Source: Tilletiopsis washingtonensis (Eukaryota; Basidiomycota; Exobasidiomycetes; Entylomatales). Taken from it: DNA of 64,000 nucleotides. The stretch is taken from assembly GCF_003144115.1 (NCBI RefSeq), contig NW_020312002.1, positions 701,907 to 765,906 on the forward strand, read 5' to 3'. Both the position numbers and the translations under genes were made by a program. Positions within the stretch are counted from its first letter, which is position 1; every line of letters starts with the position of its first letter. The notes under the pieces were generated by a model that saw only the letters and a program-made list of their open reading frames with translations, was not told where the DNA came from and did not search any database. Below, piece by piece: positions 1-12,300 of this stretch.

Positions 1-160
1 GACTCGAAATGTGAAAGAGGCGCGAGACAAGTATGTGAAGGGGTCATGAGATGATGTGGGTGGGTGGCTGAGGCGAGAGGCAGAGACGACATGAAGGTGG
101 GCATCCGCGTCTGCAGCGTGCACAACGGGAGCAAGGGTAGAGGGAGTGTGCAACGGACGA

Positions 161-1829
161 TTAGAGGGCAGCGAGGAGGAGGGCGGCGGTGCCGACGGCC
201 GACAGCAGCAGCGCGACGGCAGGCGACGAGGCCGCGGCGCTGCCCGAGGCGCGCGTGTCGGACTGGGCGGCAGCCGTGCCGTTCGAGGTGCTGGAGCGAG
301 TCGTGGCTGCGGCCGACGAGCCCGAGCGCGTGCTCGACGACGAGCCGGAGCGAGACGAGCTGGAGCTGGACGGAGCGCCGCCGTTGGCCTCGGACGCCCA
401 GTCGCCCAGGTCCTGCTGCAGCTGCGTGCCGTCGCGCACCGTGATGAACTGCTTGGTGGGCAGCACGCTCGTCGTCTGCGTCGTGGGCGAGTCGGGCCCG
501 TACTGGTTGTTGTACCACGGCAGCGCGGGCTGCCACAGCTCCGGCAGCGCACCGGCGATGCGCCACTTGGGCGTGTTGGCCGCCGCGGCATCGTAGAGCG
601 ACGAGAAGGCCTTGACGGCCTGGTCCGTCGTCTCGTGCTGCAGCGTGATGGCGCCCGTGATGTTGTTGCCCGTGACGCTCTGCACCTGGTTGCGCGTCAC
701 CGTCTCGAGATCCGGCGCCGTCTGCACGCACGAGGTGATCTCGCGCGCCGTGCCCGTGCCCTGCCGCAGGCACCAGTCGTCAAAGTCGTGGTCCTCACTC
801 CACATGCCGATCTGCGGGGTCACATGTGAGCCGGTGTGTGGTACGACCATGCTGATCTAGTACACACCTGCAGGCCGAGCACCTTGGCAATGGCGCGCAC
901 GCGGTTGTCGACGTCGCCCTCCGGCGGGCGGAAGTACATGGGCACCTTGCCCGTGGCGTCGAGCACAATCTGGCTGGCCCATCCGCTGCAGAGGCGCCGC
1001 ATCAGCGCTGTCACAGAGGCCAGGACATACATCCACTCACAGGTCGCCGAGGATCTCGAGGTCGCTGTTGCTCGTCTGCAGCTGGTGCGACCAGCTGTGC
1101 GTGCCGAAGCTGTGCGGATGCAAGTTGTCAGCGCAGCGCAGCGCAGCGCAGCGCAGCGCAGCGCAGGAGCCACTCGTGCGATGCTACTCACTGCGGCTGC
1201 GGCGTGACGGCGGCGAGCTGCTGCATCACCGGCCAGTTCCACGCGATGGCACTGCCGATGAGGAAGTGCGTCGCGACGATGTTCTTGCTCTTCATGACCT
1301 CGATGAGCGGCGTGGTGCCGTCGGGCGTGGGGCCGTCGTCGATGCCCCAGGCAATGGCGCCGTACGGCGCCGTGACGAGGTCGTTGTTGAAGCACTTCTG
1401 CGTCGTCCAGGAGCAGACCTGCGACATGTCCTGCGACGCCGGGTAGTCGACGGCGCTGGTGACGTTGTTGAGGATGCTGCGGCGGATGTCGGGGATCTCG
1501 CCGCGCGCCTTGGCCGCCTCGTAGGCGTCGCGCCACGCCTGCGGCAGCGTGGACGGGTTGGGCACCTCGCCCGGCGTCGGGTACGGCAGGCCGTTGCCCG
1601 AGACGCTCGGCAGCTGGCGCGCGCGCAGCTCGTGGTCGCGCGGCCGCAGGTGCTCGATGCCGGCCTGGCAGGCGCGCTTGCCGTGGGCGTGCGTGTGGGC
1701 GCCGCCGCCGAGGCGCGCGGCCAGCTCGGCGGCGCGCGCGTGCGGCGAGCCGGAGGCGGAGCCGTCGGCGTGCGCCGTGGCAAAGGCGGCGGCCGAGAGT
1801 GCGGCGAGGGAGAGCGGCAGGAGCTGCAT
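161..1829 (-). CDS. Chitin deacetylase, GPI-anchored type (4 exons)
   Basis: Carbohydrate esterase family 4 enzyme that removes acetyl groups from chitin to give chitosan at the cell surface. Exons on the minus strand are 1192-1829, 1041-1109, 868-985 and 161-811, joining in frame to 491 residues. The start at 1829 opens a signal peptide (MQLLPLSLAALSAAAFATAHA). The polysaccharide deacetylase motifs are visible: the Asp pair in WGIDDGP (D164, D165), the metal-binding His motif HSWSH (H217, H221) and FRPPEGD (about 254-260). The C-terminus is Ser-rich and ends in a hydrophobic tail (AVALLLSAVGTAALLLAAL), typical of GPI attachment. Donors are GTGAGT, GTGAGT and GTGTGT. A TATATCC element lies about 105 bp upstream of the start. 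Family assignment is firm; which of the several fungal chitin deacetylases it equals is not decided. Confidence 0.93.
1131..1165. repeat. Pentanucleotide tandem repeat (GCGCA)7
   Basis: Seven perfect tandem copies of GCGCA lie inside intron 1 of the chitin deacetylase gene, near the 3' splice site on the minus strand. It is a simple-sequence tract with no coding role. Confidence 0.95.
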
Positions 1830-3523
1830 GGCGGAGTGGATGCCTGACGAGGCGTGTGGGGGTGCTGCGTGAAGCGAGCGAGCCTGAGGCGGGAAGGGGA
1901 GAGAGACGGGATGGAGGTGGGCGGGAGGCAAGGGGATATAGGCGCCGCGGCCAGCGAACTGCCAGCCAGCGGCGCGCGGCAGCAGCAGAGCGCAGCAGCA
2001 GGCGCGAGCACGGCGGGCGCAGAGCCTTCAGATCCAAGCACCGCCTCCTGAGCACCTTCCCACGCGCGCACCTCAGGAGGCCGGCCCCGAGCCGCTCGAT
2101 CCAGCACCGCAGCACTCGGCCCTGATCCCGTCGTTCGTCGTCCCCGAAAACAGGAGCAGCAGCAGAGCCGCAGCGCGACGCATGCGGGTCCAGCCGCGGG
2201 CGAGGAGCGGCGACGAGATGGCATGGGAGGAGCTGCACCTGCGCGCGCCAACGGCTGCCGAACCAACAGGGGTCCGGCGGCGCAGCGCCATCTCTCGCCG
2301 TCCATCTGCTGCCGCGCCGCATCTGCCGCATCTGCGCCAAGACGCACCACAGAAGGCAACTGCAGCCGCGCCACGGACCTGCCGGCACCTCGCCCGTGTG
2401 GTGGCGCTGCACAGCATGCGCGCCTCGGACCTGCGCGGCAGAGAGAGGCGCACAGCGTTCATGCGCGCCGACGTGCAGAGGCAGCGCCCGCACCGCTGCG
2501 GCAGCCAGCACGATGGACGAGCAGCGCCTGCCGCTGCGTGCCTGCCACGCCGCGCAGCGCAGGGCCAAGCGGGCAGCGCCGCGGAAAGAACGCCGTTCGT
2601 CCATCACGCTGCCACGCATCACGCATCGACAACGGAGATGCTGCGGGCTCGGCATGCAGCGAAGCCGGACGTCCGTGTCTAGAGAAAGATCGCAGCGCCC
2701 GGCACGGCAGCAGGGCTCTCAGGGGGCCGCGCACGCGAGATTCTGCGGCAGCTGCTGCACTCTGACTTGATTTGGGCGGCGCTCGAAAGAGAGGAGAGAT
2801 GCGCTCAAGTCCGGTGTCGGCTGTTCAAGGGTGGCGTGCACAAGCGAGATCGCCGCACTGCTGGCCTGCCGCCGCTGCTACATGCCCTTGAGCAGCACAC
2901 ATCAGCCTTGTGCGCCTCTCGCGTCTCGCGCAGCTTGTCGGGCGTCAATAAGAATCGAGCATCACGGCCGGCACAGGCCTGCAGGCTGTGCGCGCGGCCC
3001 AGACGGCTCTTGGCGATCTCTCCTGCAGTCAGTTGGGACGCCTCTCGATGTCCGAGCGGGACAGCTGTCATGCGTGTCCTCCCCGCTCCCATCCCGAGGC
3101 GGCCGACCTCGCGGTCGCAGCACCTGCGACACTGCGACACTGGCGTGACCCAGCGGCGGAGTCGCGCGGGGCTCGGCGATGTCGCCAGTGGTGTCCTGCG
3201 CCTTTGCTGCGAAGCCGAAGGGGAAACGGCGCACGACAAAGAGGGTCCATGGACGGACCTTTGCGCTGCGGAGCACAGCGGCCGCGGATCTTGTCTCCAG
3301 CCCGCCGTGCTCGGTGGCGCAGCACGTCTCCGCTATTCAGAGCTCTACACACAGCACCGCCGCAGGCGTCTGCGCACATCGCAACTCATGGCAATCAAGG
3401 CTGGCCAGCAGGGTGGGTAAGAAGCGTGACAGGTCCGCGTTCAACATCGCCTCGTATCGAGCCACACGAGAGAGCAAGACGACCAGCATCTCTCTCTCGC
3501 GCAGCCGCAGCAAGCCGCATCGG
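1830..3523. other. Intergenic, no gene seen
   Basis: This 1.7 kb separates the start of the chitin deacetylase gene from the stop of the Rgd2-like gene, both on the minus strand. Open frames here are arginine/alanine-rich, overlap each other in several frames and show no recognisable domain. I see no RNA gene or mobile element. It should contain the chitin deacetylase promoter. Confidence 0.6.
1934..1940 (-). promoter_or_regulatory. TATA-like element of the chitin deacetylase gene
   Basis: On the minus strand this reads TATATCC (CTATATCC with the preceding base), about 105 bp upstream of the start codon at 1829, in otherwise GC-rich DNA. Position and AT content suit a TATA box; it is not experimentally supported. 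Confidence 0.45.
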
Positions 3524-6500
3524 CTAGCTGGCGGGCGCCTCGTCGCGCTTCGCGCCTGGAGCTCGCGCGCCCAGCGGTCTGGCACCGCCGGGCCGTCGTC
3601 CCGTCGAGGCGCCCGTGCCTGAGCCCATGCTGCCGAACTGCCGGCTCAGGCGCGCCACATTCGACGTTGAGCTGGGCAGGGACGGCTGCGATGCGGCGGG
3701 AGCAGCAGCAGCGGGCGTGGCAGTGCCCGTCGAGCTCGAAGTGCTGCTGCCGCGCTCGCGAGGCGCAGAGGACGCCTCGGTGATGGCGCCGGCCTCGGAC
3801 GAGGGAGGCGTGCCGTATGTGCTGCCGCCGCCGCTCGTGGCAGAGGCCGGACGCTCGATGTTGGCGCCCGCTGCCGCGGCAGGCTGCAGACTGCTCTCGT
3901 CTGCTGTTGGCTCTTGCACCGCCGGCGGCGCACCCAGCACTCGCTCCGACAGCGGCGTGGGTGCCTCGACGGCGTCGGAGCGTGGAACGGAGGTCTCAAC
4001 TCGCGGCTTGTCGGGCACGGGAGGCAGTGGCGCCTCGGTGCTCGTGGGACTGGCGGCGAACTGCGTGCTCTCGCTGGCGCCAGCGGACGTCGGCAGCAGG
4101 CCGCTCTGCTGCGGCTCGCTCTGCGCCGGCGCGCTGGGCATCGGAGCACGAGGGCCGACGATATTCATGTTGCGCCGCGTGGGGCGCACATCGATGGGCT
4201 TGGTGCGCTTGCGGATCGGGATGCGACGCTGCTGCGCCAGCACGGCCTCGCCTTCTTGTGCCTTGCGCAGCAGCGGCGGGAAGAGCTCGGCATAGTGCGC
4301 GACGAGATCCATGGCGAGCAGCGTCGGCGCGCGAGAGGACATCGTGGCGGGCGTCTCGCGCGGCGGACGGATCAGAGCTGTGCAAGAGGTGAGCAGCGCA
4401 CTGGCATGCGACATCGTAGCACTCACCGCGACCAACTGCCAGGCCCAGCTTGTTGAGGAACACCGGCTCCGGCTCGTCGGTTGGCGTCTTCTTAATGAGC
4501 CTGTGCGAGGGGTCAGCCGCAGCATCGGGCTTCTCATCCTCTGTCGACTCACGTAGCGAGGTGGCTGACGATCGCATCCAGGCACACGAGGTGCAGGCGG
4601 TGGTGGCTGAGGCGCATGAGCACCACGCCCAGGTCCTCCAGCACGCCCTTGCGGATCTTCTCCTCGAGCGCCGGCGCAATGCCCACGCGGCCCTTGCCCT
4701 TGTCGAGCTTCGGCTCGTCGCCCTCCTTGGCCGGCTCTGCCTTCGATGCCTCATCTGCGGCTGCATCGCGTTCCTGCGCCGCAGCCGCCGCATACGTGCT
4801 GTTGACGGGCTCCCACAGCTCGCGCGGCACGAGCGAGTCGGCCAGCTCCAGCGCCCAGAGCTTGACGGTGGCAGCTAGCGTGGGTGCGTCGAAGCGCTGC
4901 AGCAGCGTGTCGAGGCCAGCGCCCGCCTCGGCACCGGGATTCTGACTCGTAGTAACGTGCGTGATGAGTGCCTCGCGACATGCATGCGACGCCGAGAGCG
5001 GCACGTCGTAGATCCACGCCTTGCGCTTCTCCTGATGCGCGTGCAGTGTGGCCTCGCGCGTGCCTGCCTTCGCCTCGCCCTCCTTGGCTTCGGGCGCAGG
5101 CCAGCGAGCCGGGTCGTCGTAAGCGCGCTCAAGTGCAGCGAGCAGCGCAGAGAGCGCGAGGGGGAGTGCAGGCAACGCGCCCTTCTTGCCGGCGCCGGGA
5201 CGCAAGTGCTCGTCCGACTCGTCGCCGTCCTCGTGTGCAAGCGTCTCGGCCGCCCGGAAGGCCTCGAGGTTCATGCCGAAGAATGCAATGCCGGCGCCGG
5301 CCAACGACGTCGACTCGCCGTTGTAGTACGGCGCAAATACGGCCGGCTGCGGCTGGTAAGGACCCGTGGCGTGCAGGCGCAGCAGGTGCGAAATCTCGCG
5401 GCCGGGCAGAATGTCCAGCTTGCGCTCGCGCATCAGCGAGGAGTCGAGAATCGGCAGCAGCGGCACAAAGGCGACATTGAACGCGGCGATAACTGCACGA
5501 GATGTCAGTAAAGGCAAGGCATGGCTGCATCACTGGCACGCACCACTGCGCACAGCGCGCACGCGCTCGTTCTCCCAGCGCTCGGCATAGCCAAAATGCA
5601 CCATGAGCGTCTCCTCCACGCCGAGACGCGCGCGGTCAAGCGCACGCACGGCGGTGCGGTACGACTCCTCTGCGTGCTCGGCGTCGCGGCGCAGCCGGAC
5701 ATGGCGCGGGTCGTTGAGGCCGCCAAGCGCACCGCGCAGCGTCGCCAGTGCCGGTGCCTCGGCGGCGCGCGAGAGTGCGGCGCTCAGCGTCGAGGTGATG
5801 CTGCTGCTGCTGCGCTGCATGTTTGCGCTGGTGCTGTTGCTGTTGCTGCCCGAAGACGAGCCGGCGCTGACGCTGCGCACGCCGAAGCCCTCGTCAGAGC
5901 TCTGCGGCAGGTCTGCCGGGGCAGCGCGAGGCGAGAGCGGCAGCGTCGTGTAACGGTCGTCTGCCGAGCTGGGCTTGTTGCGCGGCGCAGCCCGGCGCGA
6001 GCCGAACATCTGGTTGCGCAGCGTCTCGCGGCGCTTCAGGCGCTCGGGGTCAAGCTGCTGCGGCGGCGGCGGCGAGGATGGCTGCTTCTCGGACGCATCG
6101 GGCGACGCCGGCGGCTTGAAGGCGAGGCTCGACGGCGAGGGCGAGGCCACCTCGCCGCCGGCAAAGCGTGCGTCCTCCTCTGCCTCGTCTGCGACACGAC
6201 ACTTTTGCTCGTACGCCATGCGCTGGCGCTCCACCTGCGCGAGGCTATCAGCGCCGTCTCTCACCTCTCAGACCCTCGCGGCTCACCTCTGCCTGCTGCG
6301 TCTCGTGCGACTCGACGATGGCATCGACGTGCTCCCAGCTGTTGCGCACGCGGCGCTCATGATCATCGCTCCACTTGCCAAACGGCACGAGAATCGTCTT
6401 GTCGAGCGTCGAGGCGACCTTGCCGAACGCCTGGCTCTGCGCCGTTGTCGCCTCGTGCTCCAGCAGCCTCAGCGACGCCGCGATGCCGGTCGGCGGCGCC

Positions 6501-6751
6501 GGCTGCGCTCGCGCGGCCTTGAAGAGCGGCGCCGAAAGGTTCGGCTCGGGCGTCGGGGCGGCGAGCGCCTCGGCGTGCGCATACTCGAGCGCCACGCGGT
6601 GCTCGACGTGCGCCAGCAGTGCCGCATCCTCGTCGAGGCCGCGCTGCAGCGCCGTGTAGAGCGCCTGCACGCCGCGGCGGTACGGCACGCTCCAGAAGGA
6701 GCCGCCGAAGCTCGGCGGCAGATTGATGCTCAGCGACGAGGGTGCCGTCAT
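3524..6751 (-). CDS. RGD2: F-BAR and RhoGAP domain protein, Rgd2-like (5 exons)
   Basis: Probable Rho-family GTPase-activating protein acting at membranes in polarity and cytokinesis. Exons 6287-6751, 5544-6234, 4553-5492, 4427-4500 and 3524-4377 join in frame to 1007 residues. The N-terminus (PSFGGSFWSVPYRRGVQALY) begins an F-BAR domain of about 385 residues that is interrupted by a Ser/Pro-rich insert around residues 170-290. The region from about 455 to 730 resembles RhoGAP (LPLALSALLAALERAY, LAATVKLWALELADSLVPRE, LHLVCLDAIVSHL, FLNKLGLAVGR). The C-terminal 250 residues are Pro/Ser-rich and look disordered. A DEP domain, present in yeast Rgd2, was not clearly seen. At the place expected for the arginine finger (GIYR) the sequence reads WIYD, with Asp548. 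The start at 6751 is chosen because it opens directly into the F-BAR. Family call is good; catalytic activity is uncertain. Confidence 0.8.
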
Positions 6752-8133
6752 GGCGGAGGGTGCGAGTGCCCAGGCGGAGAGATGGTCGTGGAGACCAAAG
6801 CGGGCTGTGCGGGGACTTGGAGCGGGGAGCGGCTGCCAGCTCGCGGCGCACGGCCCCCGCGTGCCGACAGCCGAATGTCCTCGAACACAGCACAGCCGCG
6901 CGCCTTCGCTTGTCGCCGCCGCGGAATCGCAGCGCCGCACGGCGGGCCGCGAAAGCGTGTTGTTCTCGCATGCCACAGCTTGCCGTGGCGCTGACCGCTG
7001 CGGCAGCGTGGCACTCGCTCCCATGACTCTGCGAGCTCGACGTCTTCGCGATGCCCTCGCTGCACGCAAAAAGAGGGTGTGTGACGGCGGCCTCTCGACG
7101 ATGCGCAAAGGACGATCGCGGCCGCACCCGGTCTCGGTGCGGCAGCGGCCGCTATTTCGATGCGGTCGCCGCGCTACACCTGCAGCGTCTGTCGCGCTAG
7201 GCAACCTGCCGTTCTGGGCCGGCGGCCTGCCGCCCATGGCTGTGCCTGACGCTACGCGGCATGCGGCTGCGGCACATCCGCCGCGACGAGCCGCCGCAGC
7301 AGCAGCACGCAAGCTGCACCGCTTTGTCGCCGGCGTCGCGGCGAGGATGCCTCGGGGACTGCGGCTGTTCCGTCTCGGAGCTCCCGCGGCCGCAGCAGAG
7401 GGTTTGGCCCTGCCACTGCGCCGGCACTGGCGCCCTCTCGCTCGTCTGATGCTGCCACGCCCCGAGGAGGGCGATCAATCACGTCCACGCGTGCGCATGA
7501 GGGGAAGGGAAGGGCGGACAACGCAGCGGAGTGTCCGAGGCGCAGCGGGAGAGAGGAGCGTCGAGCGTGGGCGCGGGCGAGGGCTGAAGCAGCGCCGAGG
7601 GCGCAGGGGTGCCGAGACTGCTCCTGCGCCCGCGCTGTCACCAGTGACATGGCGCGAGGGGCGGCATCGGAAAAGAGGGTGCGGCGCGCGGCGCAAGAGG
7701 AGGGGGATGCCTCGAGTCGCGGAGTACCGCGTGGGGCGCCTGTGAGGCAGGCGAGCAGTGTAGGTGCGCCCGCCGCAAGATGCCGCCGGCGGTGCTGCAG
7801 GCCTGCCGGCGGGCAAGCGGCGGCAGGGCAGCTGCTGCGCGCGTCGGCGCAGCCACGGCGCGTGGTGGAGTCCGAGTGTGCCTCTCGCGGCCTGCCCGCA
7901 GCTGCACCGAAGGATCCGCCGCCGTCTTCAGTCTGCTCCCAGCGGCGCATGTCCTCGACAGGCGGAGCTCGACAAGCTTGCCTCTCCACCACGACTCTCC
8001 CTCTCTCGCTCTCACTCACTCCTCAAGCTCCACCTACAGCTCTCTCTCACGCTCACTGTCTTCGTCTCTCTCGTGCGCGCACGTCCTCTTGAGGACCCTC
8101 TCATCGCACACACCCACGCGCGCCTCTCCGACC
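6752..8133. other. Divergent intergenic region, no gene seen
   Basis: About 1.4 kb lies between the divergently transcribed Rgd2-like and double-psi barrel genes and must hold both promoters. Frames found here are compositionally biased and overlap on both strands. The last 200 bp before 8134 are CT-rich, as in leaders of several genes of this window. Confidence 0.6.
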
Positions 8134-8816
8134 ATGCGCTTCTCTCTCTTCCTCGCCTCGGCCGCGCTGCTCGCCGCCGTGGCCTCCGCCGGCGGCGTGG
8201 CGCCCGAGGGCGCCGATGCCGTGCTGCACTCGCGCAGCCACGAGCAGAAGATGGTGCACCGCAACAACATGCAGGTGCGCGCTGAGGAGGCGCAGCTCGT
8301 GGATCTCGAGAAGCGCGGCTCGTGGCTGCTGACGGGCATGAAGGCGGTGAGTCGCACGTGCGATGACAAGCGGCGAGGCACACGTGCTGATGCAGCATGT
8401 GCAGACCTGGTACGGCGGCGGCCAGCTGGACGCGCCCTCGTGCGGCGGCAAGGCGCCCAAGTCGAGCGACTACGTCGTCGCCGTGCCCACGTCGAGCGGC
8501 ATGAAGTGCGGCGACACGCTCCACATCCACCGCGGCAACCGCAAGATGGTCAGTGCCGTCGTGCGCGACACGTGTGCCGGCTGCGCCAAGAACCAGGTGA
8601 GTGGTGCTGCGAGGGCACGCCGTCGTGGCGCGGCTCGGCATCAGAGACTGACGAGCGCGCGCCCGGCACAAAGGTCGACATGACCCGCGGTCTCTTCTCT
8701 GCTCTTGGTAGCCTCGACGACGGTGTGCTGTCGAACCTGCGCATTCGGGTGAGTCGCCTTGCTCGTCGTCTGTCTCCATGTCGCTCATTCTTCTCCGCCA
8801 GGTCATCCGCAACTAA
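8134..8816 (+). CDS. Small secreted RlpA-like double-psi beta-barrel protein (4 exons)
   Basis: Exons 8134-8346, 8405-8596, 8674-8748 and 8802-8816 give 164 residues; all three introns start with GTGAGT, and the last exon codes only four residues before the stop. An N-terminal signal peptide (MRFSLFLASAALLAAVASA) and a pro-like region ending at LEKR, a possible Kex2 site, precede a double-psi barrel of the RlpA/barwin type. It shows ATWYGGGQLDAPSCGG, MKCGDTLHI, VVRDTCAGC and VDMTRGLFSAL. Such proteins are secreted by many basidiomycetes, some linked to wall remodelling or host contact; the actual substrate is unknown. It converges on NRDE2, 555 bp away. Confidence 0.85.
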
Positions 8817-9371
8817 GCTCTGCTCCTGCTTGGCCGCGCCCCCGCAACCCTGCGCCGACAAACGCGTGGCCGCTCATTGCTGCTCCACTGTCATCGTTCG
8901 CATCTACCCTCCAGCACTCACCACCACCCTCTCGTCACGTCTGGTCCCCCATCTTCCTAGTCACCCTCCTCGCTCGCCGCGCCGCGCTGCTGCCCTCCTC
9001 CCAACTCGGTTCGCACTTCAAGCTCGATCCCTCTCCACTCCTTTTTTCCCCACAGCGCCGTGGCATCCCCTCACACCGCTCGGACGCGCTAGATGCGCTT
9101 CCTGCTCTGCCCTGTCCCCGCTCCCATTAGACTCTGACCCTTCTCCGCGTCGTACGCGCCCCAGCGAGTCTGGGCAAGCTCGTCGTCGCCCGCGCTGGCC
9201 TCAAGCGCCGAGCATGTCTCGCTTCCGCTGCCGCTGAGCCTGTGGCTCGCGCATCGGATCGACACACACACGCCACACCACACGCTAGACGTTCTCATGG
9301 CTGTTGCATGCTCTTGTACTCTTTGTTCCACTCTGCCCCCAATGCAGGACCTCGTCTGCCTCACGTGTGAA
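8817..9371. other. Convergent intergenic region, no gene seen
   Basis: This 555 bp between the 3' ends of the double-psi barrel gene and NRDE2 is CT-rich in its first half and should contain both 3' UTRs. No coding or RNA feature is supported. Confidence 0.6.
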
Positions 9372-12300
9372 CTAGTACGGCATGAGACGTCGGCGCTCGA
9401 GCATGTCTGCTGTGTCTGCGTCGAGCGCTGCGGGCGCAGCATCGGCTGCCTCGGCTCCGTCGCTGGCGGAAAGGTAGTCCTCGAGCGGGACATGCGAGCG
9501 CAGCTGGCGCTCCCCTATCAGCCGGCCGATGTCCAGCAGCTCGGCGGACGACATGGCCTCGCGCAGCGGCGCGTCGAAGAAGACGAGGTACAGCTCTGGG
9601 CCAGGCCGGAAGGATCAGCGGCTGTGTACCGCGCTAGTCCCGATGGTGCTCACCTCGCTGGTATGGACTCGCTCGCACAGCACGATAAGCAACGCCCTTG
9701 GCGCGCTCGAGCGCCTTGCGCAGACGGCCTTGAGCATCACGTCGCCTTCGCCGCGCCTCACGGTAAGCTTCCTCGTCCGAGTCGGACATGTGGTCGTCTT
9801 GATCCAGCGGGACGCGTGAACGAGCGATGCGCACCTCGAACTCGACAAAGAGCCGCCAGAGCAGCGGCGAGGCTCGCGTGCTGGGCGCATCGTCCGCCAG
9901 AGCGCGCTCAAAGAGCGCTCGCACGGCGTGCTCGTTGAACGTGTAGGTGTTGAGATTGAGCTCGCAGTAGATCGCCAGCAGCCATGCCGTCTCTGCCTCG
10001 GCCTCGTGCGAGTGGGCGCGCAGTGCCGTATTGCGCAGCAGCACGGCACGCTCGAGCGTGCGTCGCACGTGGTTCTCGGCCTTGGAGCGCATCTCGTGTG
10101 CGGCGAGCAGCACGACGAAGACGGTGTTGCCGGGAAAGCAATGCACTGCTCGTGTCAGCGCGGCGCGGATCTGCGCAGGGCGGAAGGAGGAGCCCGAGGC
10201 GACGTGCCGCCACATGAAGCGTGCCTGCGCCAGGTAGATGCCCTCGAGCGCAGGCGAGCGCTCCACGGTCGAGTCGAGCTCATCGGTGTCGCCCAGCACC
10301 GCAAGCGCGAGCTCGAAGAGTGCACACGCCGATTCAAAGCCGTCGCCAGCCAGGTACTCGAGGAGTGCGGCGCATGACGCCACGCTGGCCAGAATCGACT
10401 GTGTCTCGCTGCCGGCTCGCAGCAGCGTCTCGAACGTCCGGCGTGCTGATGCGATCCGGAAGTCTGAGGCGTCCTGCAGTTCCGTCGAGGTGTCGAGGAC
10501 AGCGTCGAGGCTGGCGTCGTCTGGTGCGCCTTGCAGCTCGGCGTCTGCACCCGCGAGCAGCACAGTGACAGCGGCGCGTGCACGTCCTGCTTCCCACTCG
10601 AGCTCTGCCCAGGCGGCCCACAGCGCTGGCGCTTCGCAGCCGGACGGAGCAGCAGCTTTTGATGCAGCTTGTGCAAGTGCGCTGCGGTAGACTAGCCGTG
10701 CAGCATCGACCTTGCCGCAGTTCTGCTCCAGACGTGCAAAGGCCCGCCAGAGCAGGAGATTGTCGCGGTCCACACTAAGCTCGCCACGAGCCAGGGCCTT
10801 TGCGCTGCGGGTCAGACTCTGTCAGTACAGGGGACTGCCAGCGCTCGCAACCACCACACGCACGCTTTGTGGCCGCGTGCTGCCTCTTCCAGCGCAAAGC
10901 GAGCCAGTGTCCGCGGCACACCGCCGACGCCGGGCGGCAAGTCGTCCAGGATGAAGCTAAGGGCAGCGATTCAGCGAGTAGCACCCTCGGTTGCAGGGTC
11001 TGACATACCTGGCGGCCTCGACATCAGCAGCGAGCATATCTCCGGCATCCACCAGCCCAAACCAGCGCGCCCACGTCTCCGACCGCAGCGACGGAAAGAG
11101 CTCGTCGACGCGCGGCGGACAGAGCTTGACGGGAGCGGCGAATGGATCGCCGAGCCGGCTCTGCCTCTGCGGTTGCATGACTTCGCCTCCCACGACTTCA
11201 TACGTCAGCGCACGAGGCGCAGCTGTGCCGTTGAGGCTTGGCGGCCAGAAGCGAGCGGCGAAGTTGGCGTCCGCGACGAGCCGATGGTGACTGCGAGCAG
11301 GAGTGCTGACGTGTTCGCTCGCCATTCCAGCGACGGCCATGCCGGCAGGCAGACCGAGGAAGACAAGTGCCGCGTCGAGGAGCGCGGCTTGGACGGTCGG
11401 CATACTGATTGGCGCAGCGAGCAAATCGCGCAGGTCAGAGAAGAAGATGAGCGCGAACGGATCGACCTCTTCCTCGCCGGCCTCGGCAATGGGCGTATCT
11501 GCCGTGCGCGCAGGTCGACGGCGCATCGAGGCTCGCTGTCGATCCGCGGCGAGCCACCTTGCTGCTCCTCCTGCATCGACGCTTGGCTGAGCGACGGCAA
11601 CAGGAGGTGCGGTTGAAGGCGGAGGGTCGGCGGCAGCATTTCCTTGAGCATGCATCCTCCATCCTGCTGCACCCTCTTCGCCAATGCGCGATAGCTCGTC
11701 GTCCCAAAAGGCTTCCAAGCTTTCTAGAGCACTCGCGTAGCTCGACGCATCGAGGCGGTGCGTTTCGAACTCTTCCGGGGCGCAGAAGGTGAGCTCGAGT
11801 TGCGCTTGAACCAGTGCAAAGGCGCGCTCCTGGAAGCCAGCGTCTGCGAGCAAGTGTGCAGCGTGCGCCCAAAGATGGACGAGGCCAAGCTCGAGAGTCT
11901 GACGATCTAAGAGACAGCCGTGTCAACGCATGACGCAGCTCTTCATCAGAGTCACTTACCGATGGCGCTCTGTGCGGCGAATGACATCACTCGCAGTTCA
12001 TACAGGCCCTCTGCGAGCACCTGCAGCATGTCGGCAAGCGCCTCGCTGAGCGTGCCTCGCCACGCCACGTATCCCTTCCAGAGGCGCGAAGCCCACTCGG
12101 CACTGGTGCGCCGAGCCAGCAGAGCACGCCACTCTTTCTCGCACTGCTCGCGCGGCCACACGGTGGCGCCGAGAAGCAGGTGCGCTACTGCAAGCTCGAT
12201 ATCGTGTGGCACAGCGCGAAGAGCACGAGCAAGCACGCTCATCTGCGCATCTCGAGCTGCGCGTCGCCTTTGTCGTGCCGATGTCCCGCTCTTGCTGGCT

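Noticed and set aside
1131-1165. CRISPR-like or satellite array
   Set aside because: Perfect 5-nt units without spacers inside a eukaryotic intron are a simple microsatellite.
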